Source of the DNA: JAFGJQ01 sp964495075
GTDB taxonomy: Bacteria > Planctomycetota > Phycisphaerae > UBA1845
NCBI GenBank assembly: GCA_964495075.1
Contig: CAZBUJ010000012.1
Location: forward strand, 28,209-92,208
Length of the DNA stretch: 64,000 bases
Direction: 5' to 3'
Below, one piece after another: positions 1-7,317 of the stretch (positions within the stretch are counted from its first letter, which is position 1; every line of letters starts with the position of its first letter). The notes beneath the pieces are model-generated. The model did no database searches, was not told where the DNA came from, and saw only the letters and a program-made list of their open reading frames with translations. The position numbers were made by a program, and so were the translations under genes.

Positions 1-1
1 T

Positions 2-1192
2 GTGCAGTTCGTGGTCATGGGGGCGGCCGTCGTCGTGTTGTTCGTGCTGTCGCTGGTGAAGGTGGGGGGCATCGCCGCGTTTGTACGTCATTCGCCGGAA
101 GGCTTCTTTCGACCGGTCAATGAGGAGTACGGCTGGGTCTATCTCGTCTCGTGGGGGTTTCTGCTGGCGATCTCGATGTGCAGCGTGCACTGGCAGTTGA
201 TCCAGCGGTTCTGCTGCGTCCCTGATGAGCGTCAAGCCCGGAAGATGGGGATGATGGTCGTGGTTCTTCACCTGGTCACGCCGGTACTGATGTTCCTCCC
301 GGCGATGGCGGCGCGGCAGTTTCTGACGGGCGACGTTGATCCGAAGGAGGTGTACCCGCTGTTGTGTACGGAGTTGCTGCCGCCCGGACTTCTGGGCCTG
401 ATGATCGCGGGGATGTTTGCGGCCACGATGTCGATGTTGAGCAGCGACTACAACGCGTGTGCGAGTGTGCTGACGAATGACGTATACCGGCGGTTGTTCC
501 GGCGTGCAGCGAGGGAGAAGGAGCTCGTGTTGGTGGGGCGATTGGCCACCCTGTTGATCGGATTGATTTCGATCGGCCTGGCTTTGGGGATGGCCGAGAT
601 GGGCGGCAAGGACCTGTTCCGCAACATGGTGAAGCTGTTCAGCGTGGCCACGGCGCCGGTGGCCGTTCCGATGATCCTGGGGTTGCTGTCCAAGCGTCTG
701 ACCGGCGTGAGTGCGGTGACCGGGTTCCTGGGCGGGCTGAGTCTGGGGCTGGCCTTGTTCTTTCTCTTGCCTGACGAGGTTCATCTTCCAGGTGTGGACG
801 CGAAGAAGGAGAATATACTCCTGTTCGGCACGGCAGCTACGTCGGGAGTGCTCATGTTCGCCGTGAGTTGGCTTGTTCCACGGAAGGCGGCAGAGAGCGC
901 GCGGGCCCAGCGTTTTCTGGAACGGCTTTCCCGCTCGATTGGTGAGCTCGACGAGGATCGACTCGTCGCGCCGTCCACCGGACAGTCGCCGATCTCGCCG
1001 TTCCGCATCGCCGGCGTTTCGGTCGCCTGCGTCGGGATCATCGTGTTGGGCGTCGCGCTCTTCGTTTCGGGCGCCGCGAGTCGCGGGATGAATGGCGGCG
1101 TCGGGCTGGCTCTGTTGGTCCTTGGCGCCGTGATGGCTCGCAGATCGGGTCGTGTCGGCGCGGGGCAGATGGGGGTTGCGCACGAGGATTGA
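2..1192 (+). CDS. Sodium:solute symporter (SSS family), C-terminal part, cut by window edge
   Basis: Inner-membrane sodium-coupled symporter of the SSS/SGLT family; the substrate cannot be read from the sequence. About 396 residues are visible and the frame is open to the window edge. Family members usually have 500-600 residues, so the first five or so membrane helices are missing and the GTG at base 2 need not be the true start. Seen: several long hydrophobic segments and a stretch around residues 126-150 (GLMIAGMFAATMSMLSSD) that matches the SSS helix containing A-A-x-M-S-x-x-x-S, which contributes to the Na+ site in this family. The following N-A-C-A-S-V-L-T-N-D-V-Y-R also fits. The aminotransferase gene begins 21 nt downstream, so the two are probably co-transcribed and the symporter may import the substrate of the enzymes that follow. 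Confidence 0.85.
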   Translation: MQFVVMGAAVVVLFVLSLVKVGGIAAFVRHSPEGFFRPVNEEYGWVYLVSWGFLLAISMCSVHWQLIQRFCCVPDERQARKMGMMVVVLHLVTPVLMFLPAMAARQFLTGDVDPKEVYPLLCTELLPPGLLGLMIAGMFAATMSMLSSDYNACASVLTNDVYRRLFRRAAREKELVLVGRLATLLIGLISIGLALGMAEMGGKDLFRNMVKLFSVATAPVAVPMILGLLSKRLTGVSAVTGFLGGLSLGLALFFLLPDEVHLPGVDAKKENILLFGTAATSGVLMFAVSWLVPRKAAESARAQRFLERLSRSIGELDEDRLVAPSTGQSPISPFRIAGVSVACVGIIVLGVALFVSGAASRGMNGGVGLALLVLGAVMARRSGRVGAGQMGVAHED

Positions 1193-1213
1193 CGTTTCGA
1201 CCAGGAAAGCACC

Positions 1214-2578
1214 ATGGCGACGCGAGAGTTCGAGCTGATTCCGGCGGAGGTGGATCGGGTGGAGACGGAGTACCGCCGGATCTGCACGCCCATCCCGGCG
1301 CCGCAGTCGATCGCGCTTCTCACCGCGTTGCGCGAGCTGGAGCCGAAGAGCATGGGCGGGCAGCCGCCGATCGTCTGGGACCACGGCGACGGCGTCACGG
1401 TGAGCGACCCGTATGGCAACCAGTGGTTGGATTTCTCGTCCGGCGTGCTGGTGACATCGGTTGGGCACTCGAACCCGGCCATTGTCCAGGCGATCGAGGG
1501 CATGGCCGAGCAGGGGCTGTACCACGCGTATTGCTTTCCCACGGCGATCCGTCTCGACGTGGTTCGCGAGATCATGTCCTGGCTGACGGCGCCGCTGGCG
1601 CGGGTGTTCCTGCTGACGACCGGCGCGGAAGCGGTGGAGTGCTGCATCAAACTGGCGCGAACGCGCGGACGGCGGGTCGGTGGGCCGAACAAGGACGTGC
1701 TGGTCAGTTTTACCAACGCATTTCACGGCCGTACGATGGGCGCGCAACTGGCCGGCGGCGTCGAATCGCTCAAAGAGTGGATTGGCGGTCCGGACGTGCG
1801 CTTCGTGCAGGTGCCGTTCCCCGACGGCTTTCGTCAGACCGACACCGGCTTTGACGTGTTTGTGCGAACCTTGCGCGACAAGGGTGTACGCCCGGACCGT
1901 GTGTGCGGCGTGATGAGCGAAACGTACCAGGGGTGCAACGCGACGATCCTGCCTCCCGCGTATGCACAGGCCTTGCGGGTATGGTGTGACGACCATCAGG
2001 CGGTCATGATTCTCGACGAGGTGCAGGCGGGTTTTGGCCGAACGGGCCGGGCCTTCGGGTTCGAACACCTGGGGGTGGTGCCGGACCTGGTTGCGTGCGG
2101 CAAGGGGATGTCCGGAGGGATGCCCCTGTCGGCCGTTCTGGGCACGGACGCCCTGATGAATCTGTACGGCCCGGGGGAGATGACGAGCACGCACTCGGCC
2201 AACCCGGTCTGCTGTGCGGCGGCGTTGGCCAATCTGCGCACGATCCGGGAGCGGCGTCTGATCGAGAACGCGGCCGGGCTCGGGCCGGTTCTCCGGGACG
2301 GCTTGGAACGTATCCGGCGGGCGGGGGGTGACAAGATCGGGCGGGTCGATTCGATCGGGCTGGTGGGGGCGGTGCAGTTCACCAAGCCCGGTACAACAGA
2401 GCCGGCGCCGGAGCCGGCGCGGGAACTGGTGAAGCGGGCAGTCCAGCAGGGTGTCATGCTGTTTGCCCCGGTTGGGGTGGGTGGTTGCGCCGTCAAGATC
2501 AACCCGCCGTTGGTGATTTGTGAAGAGGCGCTGCGGGAGGGATTGGACGTTTTGGAAACGATCGCAGGAAGTCTGTGA
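1214..2578 (+). CDS. Class III PLP-dependent aminotransferase
   Basis: Cytosolic fold-type I aminotransferase related to 4-aminobutyrate, ornithine and acetylornithine aminotransferases. It should transfer an amino group from an omega-amino donor to a keto acid. Seen: T-T-G-A-E-A-V-E-C-C near residue 136 (phosphate-binding region); A-F-H-G-R-T-M-G; I-L-D-E-V-Q-A-G-F-G-R-T-G carrying the Asp that pairs with the PLP ring nitrogen; and G-K-G-M-S-G-G-M-P-L-S with the Schiff-base lysine at K297. The length of 454 residues is normal for the family. The ATG at 1214 lies 21 nt after the symporter stop. The M20 peptidase follows directly, suggesting that the pathway releases an amine or amino acid and then transaminates it. 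Exact substrate unknown. Confidence 0.9.
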   Translation: MATREFELIPAEVDRVETEYRRICTPIPAPQSIALLTALRELEPKSMGGQPPIVWDHGDGVTVSDPYGNQWLDFSSGVLVTSVGHSNPAIVQAIEGMAEQGLYHAYCFPTAIRLDVVREIMSWLTAPLARVFLLTTGAEAVECCIKLARTRGRRVGGPNKDVLVSFTNAFHGRTMGAQLAGGVESLKEWIGGPDVRFVQVPFPDGFRQTDTGFDVFVRTLRDKGVRPDRVCGVMSETYQGCNATILPPAYAQALRVWCDDHQAVMILDEVQAGFGRTGRAFGFEHLGVVPDLVACGKGMSGGMPLSAVLGTDALMNLYGPGEMTSTHSANPVCCAAALANLRTIRERRLIENAAGLGPVLRDGLERIRRAGGDKIGRVDSIGLVGAVQFTKPGTTEPAPEPARELVKRAVQQGVMLFAPVGVGGCAVKINPPLVICEEALREGLDVLETIAGSL

Positions 2579-2627
2579 GATGAGCACCGGTTGCCACCAT
2601 TCTCGGGGAACGGGACGAGGGAGTGAG

Positions 2628-4328
2628 ATGGACGTGTCCGCCCTGGCACGAACGGCGCGGACGAGCGTTTTTCGCCAGTACCTGGCGGACCTGTTGGTGG
2701 AGTTGTGCGCGATTGACACGACGCCGAAGGCGGACGTTCGCGCGGCCGCCGAAGCGGAATCGCAGGTATTCCGCGCGATCGAACGCGAAATTGCTGCGTG
2801 CGGGTTCAGCCACGCGAAGTTGGAACGGCTGCCGATCGACCCGCGAATTGCGGACCATCCGTTCTTCTCGTTCCCGTACTACACGCAGACGTCCGAGGCG
2901 CCCGCCGGGCTCGGGGCTGATGCATGCTATGCGCGGCGCCGCAATCTGCTGTTTCTTGTCGACGGTTCGCAGCGCGTGGAGGCGGGTGTCAACCAGGCGA
3001 TCAACGTTCATATTGACGTGGTGGCCCCCTATGCGCCCCCGCGCCGTGTGGGTCGATGCGTGTGGGGTCGCGGCGCCTGTGACGACAAGGGCAACGTGGC
3101 GGCCCTGATCGGGGCCCTTCGGCTTCTCGGCGCGCATCTCGGTCGAGGGGGCGGTCGCCTGAATCGACATTTGACCGCGATGTTCGTCATCGACGAGGAA
3201 TCCGGCGGCAACGGTTCACTGTCGTGTGCGATCGACCGGAAGCGGAAGGAACGCTATGACAGTCTGATGGTGCTGGAGTGCACGGGCGGTCGGGTGCACC
3301 CCGGCAACCGCGGCTGTGTCTGGTACAAGATCGAGGGCGACCTGCCTGGCGTGAACCTGTTCGCGGCGGCCAGTTTCATCGTGGAAGCGCTGGAGCGGGA
3401 GCAGCGGGCCCTCGAAGCGGAATCCGATCATCCGCTGTTTCCGCATCGGCCCGTGCAGAGCTGCTACGGCATCATCGGGAACAGCGGCGAACATCCTTCG
3501 CGGGTCAACGCCGACGTGCGTTTCGGAATCGAATTCGACTCGCTGGCGGATCGCGCGGGTACGGCCAGCCTGATTCGAGAGGCGATCGAGTCGGGTCTTG
3601 GCGAATACGTGGCGCTCTACGGTGACAAGACCAAGGCGGTCGACCCGGTTGACGAAACGCCCAAGTTGGCGCGTCACTGGGACCTGAGCGAGTGCCCGAA
3701 CGGCTACGCCGTGCGGGTTCGCGGTGTCGCCGGGCACATGGGCGAGATCCGCGAGTGCGACGGTGCGATCACCAAGATGGCGGCCATGGTCCGGGCCTTG
3801 GTTCGCAACCGATCGGCGATCGAGTCGGCCGCCGGTTCGCCGGCGCGGCTGGGCTTGGCGGGTTGGCCGGACCCCTCGAAGCTGCTGTTGGAGGGCGGAC
3901 AAGGATTCCTGCCGACGCACACGCTGGAAGACGTACAGCAGCGGCTCCGCGAGGCCGTCTGGCGCGGGGCGCGGCACTACTTCGAACTCGTCGGATCGAA
4001 TGCGGAGCCGATGCGGGTTCTGCGCGTCAGCTATGAGAAGCTGCACAACGCGGCTTTCGCCGGCAGACCGGATTCGCCGGACCTGCTTTGCGCACGGCGG
4101 GCGGCGAAGGCGGCGGGCCTGGCGAGCGATGGACCCATCCGCGGCTGGGATGCTTCCTGCGACGCGCGGATATTCGCCTGTGAGTATCCGTCGATGCCCG
4201 TGCTTACCGCCGGCGCGGGATCGCTGGCGCACGCGCATTCGGATGAGGAACGGGTCGACGTCGCCGACGTGGCCCGGACGGCCGAGTTCCTGGCGCGTTT
4301 CATTCTGGAGCAGACGGGAACGGTGTGA
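2628..4328 (+). CDS. M20-family metallopeptidase
   Basis: Di-zinc peptidase or amidohydrolase of the M20 clan (carboxypeptidase G2, ArgE, DapE, dipeptidases). Seen: H128-x-D130 in N-V-H-I-D-V-V; G-R-G-A-C-D-D-K-G with the bridging Asp near 152-153; the catalytic/metal pair E190-E191 in V-I-D-E-E-S-G-G; and a late metal-ligand His in S-L-A-H-A-H-S-D-E-E. At 566 residues it is longer than most M20 enzymes, with an extended region before the H-x-D motif and a long dimerisation segment. I chose the ATG at 2628 because a purine-rich GAGGGAG sits just upstream. An in-frame ATG at 2580, two bases after the aminotransferase stop, would add 16 residues without a clear ribosome site. No signal peptide, so cytosolic. 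Co-directional with the aminotransferase before it and the oxidoreductase after it. Confidence 0.88.
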   Translation: MDVSALARTARTSVFRQYLADLLVELCAIDTTPKADVRAAAEAESQVFRAIEREIAACGFSHAKLERLPIDPRIADHPFFSFPYYTQTSEAPAGLGADACYARRRNLLFLVDGSQRVEAGVNQAINVHIDVVAPYAPPRRVGRCVWGRGACDDKGNVAALIGALRLLGAHLGRGGGRLNRHLTAMFVIDEESGGNGSLSCAIDRKRKERYDSLMVLECTGGRVHPGNRGCVWYKIEGDLPGVNLFAAASFIVEALEREQRALEAESDHPLFPHRPVQSCYGIIGNSGEHPSRVNADVRFGIEFDSLADRAGTASLIREAIESGLGEYVALYGDKTKAVDPVDETPKLARHWDLSECPNGYAVRVRGVAGHMGEIRECDGAITKMAAMVRALVRNRSAIESAAGSPARLGLAGWPDPSKLLLEGGQGFLPTHTLEDVQQRLREAVWRGARHYFELVGSNAEPMRVLRVSYEKLHNAAFAGRPDSPDLLCARRAAKAAGLASDGPIRGWDASCDARIFACEYPSMPVLTAGAGSLAHAHSDEERVDVADVARTAEFLARFILEQTGTV

Positions 4329-4356
4329 ATCGATACAGGGCAATGAGAGAGGTGTA

Positions 4357-5535
4357 ATGAAGAAACTCCGGTTGGGTGTCATCGGAACGGGTGCCGTGGT
4401 GCGGGAGATCTACCAGCACCTGTACTTCCATAGCGCGTATTCGCACCTGATATCGGTGGAGGGCGTGGCCGACCCGAACCGCGAGGCCCGGGCGTGGTTC
4501 TGTGACCGGTTTGAGATTCCGGCGGCGCGGCGGTTCGGCGGCTACGAGGAGATGATCGAGCGGCTGGACCTGGACGCCGTGCAGGTCAACACGCCGGACA
4601 GCCTGCACCGCGCACCGACGGTCCACGCGCTCGAGCGGGACCTGCAGGTCCTGGTGCCGAAACCGCTGGCAGAGACCGCTGTGGATGCGCACGCCATGCT
4701 CATGGCCGCTCGGCAACGCGGCAAGCTGGTGGCCGTTGACTATCACAAGCGGGACGATCCGCGCATCGTGGACGTCGCGGCGCGGTACCAGAGCGGTGCG
4801 TACGGCCGGTTTCAGGTGGCCGTCTGGTATATGCTGGACAAACTCATGGTCGTGGACCCGAACCACGAACCGCGGTTCTTCACGTCGGATGACTTCGCGG
4901 CGAAGAACTCGCCGATCACGTTCCTCACCGTGCACATGACCGATTCGATCCTGCGGATTGTCGGCCTGAAGCCCGTACGCGTGCGGGCGACGGGTTTCTC
5001 GCAGAAACTGCCGTCGCTGACGCCGATTCCGGTGCACGGGCTTGATCTGTGTGATACGGAAGTCGTGTTCGAGAATGGCGGCGTGGCGCACATCATCACC
5101 GGCTGGCATCTGCCGAACTCGGCCCACTCCGTCACCGTTCAGTCGTCGCGTCTCGTCTGCACGGACGGGCTGATCGATCTGGGCATGGACATGTGCGGGT
5201 ATCGCGAGATCGCTGCCGATGGACTTGTCGAGCGGAACTCGCTGTTTCGGAACTTCGAAGCGGGCGGCCGGGTGGGCGGGTACAGCATGAGCCACCCGGG
5301 CCGACTTTTTGAGAAGATCCTGAAACGACGTGACGGCGAGATGAGCGCCGAAGAGTACGAGGAGATGATGGGGCCGTTCGAGACGGGCTTCTACACGACC
5401 GTGGTTTGTGATGCGGCGGAGCGTAGCCTGGAACGGGGCACATGGTCGCAGGCCGGCGTCGTGCACGGCCCGGACGTCGATGTGGCCGCGCTGCTCAAAG
5501 AGGAACTGGGTGACGCCGCGAATGACTACCTGTAG
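4357..5535 (+). CDS. Gfo/Idh/MocA-family NAD(P)-dependent oxidoreductase
   Basis: Two-domain dehydrogenase of the Gfo/Idh/MocA family, whose members oxidise or reduce sugars, sugar acids and inositols. Seen: N-terminal Rossmann fold with G-V-I-G-T-G-A-V-V at residues 7-15, followed by the expected H-x-x-A-Y-S and V-A-D-P-N (second beta strand). V-P-K-P-L-A-E with K102 stands in place of the common E-K-P motif. A C-terminal alpha/beta region carries D-Y-H-K-R (residues 128-132). The start at 4357 has GAGAGAGGTG upstream and lies 28 nt after the M20 stop; longer in-frame starts fall inside the M20 gene. Length of 392 residues is typical. It may act on the same sugar-derived substrate as the hexosaminidase and gnd further along, but that is inference. 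Confidence 0.87.
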   Translation: MKKLRLGVIGTGAVVREIYQHLYFHSAYSHLISVEGVADPNREARAWFCDRFEIPAARRFGGYEEMIERLDLDAVQVNTPDSLHRAPTVHALERDLQVLVPKPLAETAVDAHAMLMAARQRGKLVAVDYHKRDDPRIVDVAARYQSGAYGRFQVAVWYMLDKLMVVDPNHEPRFFTSDDFAAKNSPITFLTVHMTDSILRIVGLKPVRVRATGFSQKLPSLTPIPVHGLDLCDTEVVFENGGVAHIITGWHLPNSAHSVTVQSSRLVCTDGLIDLGMDMCGYREIAADGLVERNSLFRNFEAGGRVGGYSMSHPGRLFEKILKRRDGEMSAEEYEEMMGPFETGFYTTVVCDAAERSLERGTWSQAGVVHGPDVDVAALLKEELGDAANDYL

Positions 5536-5541
5536 TCGGGG

Positions 5542-5822
5542 ATGAACGCAAAGATGAGCGTGCGGCAGTCGTATCGGTGGGACGGCAAGGCTGGCCTGGT
5601 GACCGGCGGCGGGGGCGTGCGGGGGCGGTGTTGGCCCACGCGGTCGCCGAAGCAGGTGCCGAGGGTCGGGTGACGGACCTGGCCGAAGGGCAGTCGCGGG
5701 ATCCCGCCCGCGCCCGGCGCGATTCAAGCCGATCCTCGCGGCGAAGAAGTGCGGCCCCCGGGCGCCGGCAGCGCGTCGCACGCAGGAGGACATCGCCTCA
5801 GACGAGGAAGGAAGGAACGAGA
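5542..5822 (+). pseudogene. Frameshifted, truncated remnant of a short-chain dehydrogenase (SDR)
   Basis: Starting from the ATG at 5542 the frame reads R-W-D-G-K-A-G-L-V-T-G-G-G-G, the standard SDR opening (D/E-G-K-x-A-L-V-T-G-G-x-x-G-I-G). After the G-rich stretch at about 5605-5625 the matching continuation G-A-V-L-A-H-A-V-A-E-A-G-A-E-G-R-V-T-D-L (helix and second strand of the Rossmann fold) appears in a different frame. A net one-base loss, or a two-base gain, in the G run therefore breaks the gene. After about 5690 no further SDR sequence is recognisable, and gnd begins at 5825, leaving under 290 nt where a full SDR needs about 750. It looks like a dead gene with its 3' two thirds lost. 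A sequencing error could explain the frameshift but not the truncation. Confidence 0.7.
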
Positions 5823-5824
5823 AT

Positions 5825-7276
5825 ATGCCTCAAGCGGACATCGGTGTCATCGGCCTTGCCGTGATGGGCGAGAACCTGGTTCTGAACATGGACGGCCACG
5901 GCTACACGGTGGCGGTGTTCAATCGGACGGTGTCGAAGGTGGACGCGTTCACGAGCGGCCGGGCGAAGGGCAGGCGCGTCATCGGCACGCGCTCGTTGAA
6001 TGAACTGTGTGCGTGTCTGAAGCGGCCTCGCAAGATCATGCTGATGGTGAAAGCCGGGCAGGCGGTCGACGCGTACATCGAGCAGATCCTGCCCCATGTC
6101 GAAGACGGCGACATCATCATCGACGGGGGCAACTCGCATTATCCTGATTCCACGCGGCGTGCCCGGTACGTTGAGAGCAAGGGTAAGCTGTTCGTTGGCA
6201 CTGGCGTTTCCGGGGGGGAAGAAGGAGCGTTGACGGGGCCTTCGATCATGCCCGGCGGATCGTATTCCGCCTGGCCGCAGATTCGGCCGATCTTTCAGGC
6301 CATCGCTGCGAAGACCGACGACGGGGCGCCGTGCTGCGACTGGGTGGGGCCGGAGGGCGCCGGGCATCTTGTCAAGATGGTGCACAACGGAATCGAGTAC
6401 GGCGACATGCAACTGATCTGCGAGGTCTATCACCTGATGCGGGATGGTCTGGGCCTGTCTCTCGACGAGATGCGCGACGTGTTTGACGAATGGAACCGTG
6501 GCGAGCTGGACAGCTATCTGATCCAGATCACGCGCGACATCCTCGGCTATCGCGATGAAGCGGGGCAGGCCGTGCTCGACGTGATCCTGGACGCGGCCGG
6601 TCAGAAGGGCACGGGGAAGTGGACGGCGATTGCCGCGTTGGGCGCGGGCCAGCCGCTGACCCTGATCGGCGAAGCGGTTTTTGCCCGGTGTCTATCGGCG
6701 CTGAAGGACGAACGTCTGGTCGCATCCGAAATGCTGCGCGGCCCATCGCCGGCGTTCGAGGGCGACAAACGGGCCATGATCGAGGACCTGCGGCAGGCGT
6801 TGTACGCGTCGAAGATCGTCAGTTACGCCCAGGGCTTCGCGCTGATGAAGGCGGTCGCGGGGGAACACAACTGGGGTCTCAACTACGGCGGCATCGCGCT
6901 GCTATGGCGAGGCGGCTGCATCATTCGCTCGGTGTTCCTCGGACGGATCAAGGAGGCTTATGCCCAAGACCCGGCGCTGGTGAACCTGCTGCTCGACCCG
7001 TTTTTTGGCGAGGTGGTCGCGGGCGCGCAGCCGGCCTGGCGGCGCGTGGTGGCGACGGCCGTGCATCTCGGCATCCCCGTGCCAGCCATAAGCGCGGCAC
7101 TGGCGTACTTCGACGGGTATCGTTGTTCGCGTTTGCCGGCGAACCTTCTGCAGGCGCAGCGCGATTACTTTGGCGCCCACACGTACGAACGTATCGACAA
7201 GCCTCGCGGTGAGTTCTTTCATACCAACTGGACCGGCCGTGGTGGCCGGACGGCGTCTTCCGGCTATGTTGTATGA
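5825..7276 (+). CDS. gnd: 6-phosphogluconate dehydrogenase, decarboxylating
   Basis: Oxidative pentose-phosphate enzyme: 6-phosphogluconate plus NADP+ gives ribulose 5-phosphate, CO2 and NADPH, in the cytosol as a dimer. Seen: the dinucleotide site G-L-A-V-M-G-E-N-L-V-L-N; V-F-N-R-T (NADP preference); I-I-D-G-G-N-S-H; G-T-G-V-S-G-G-E-E-G-A; the catalytic Lys/Glu helix H-L-V-K-M-V-H-N-G-I-E-Y; G-K-W-T; and the C-terminal tail F-H-T-N-W-T-G-R-G-G that closes over the partner subunit. At 483 residues it is the long, canonical type. The ATG at 5825 follows GAAGGAACGAGA. It sits between the SDR remnant and a secreted hexosaminidase, so it may be locally co-expressed with sugar breakdown genes. Confidence 0.96.
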   Translation: MPQADIGVIGLAVMGENLVLNMDGHGYTVAVFNRTVSKVDAFTSGRAKGRRVIGTRSLNELCACLKRPRKIMLMVKAGQAVDAYIEQILPHVEDGDIIIDGGNSHYPDSTRRARYVESKGKLFVGTGVSGGEEGALTGPSIMPGGSYSAWPQIRPIFQAIAAKTDDGAPCCDWVGPEGAGHLVKMVHNGIEYGDMQLICEVYHLMRDGLGLSLDEMRDVFDEWNRGELDSYLIQITRDILGYRDEAGQAVLDVILDAAGQKGTGKWTAIAALGAGQPLTLIGEAVFARCLSALKDERLVASEMLRGPSPAFEGDKRAMIEDLRQALYASKIVSYAQGFALMKAVAGEHNWGLNYGGIALLWRGGCIIRSVFLGRIKEAYAQDPALVNLLLDPFFGEVVAGAQPAWRRVVATAVHLGIPVPAISAALAYFDGYRCSRLPANLLQAQRDYFGAHTYERIDKPRGEFFHTNWTGRGGRTASSGYVV

Positions 7277-7317
7277 CCCGCGGCGCGGCCGGCATTCCGC
7301 GCAAGGAGTACAGATTC

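Noticed and set aside
781..1716. Long antisense frame under the symporter and aminotransferase genes.
   Set aside because: It runs opposite two genes with clear conserved motifs; Ser/Arg/Thr-rich composition indicates a shadow frame.
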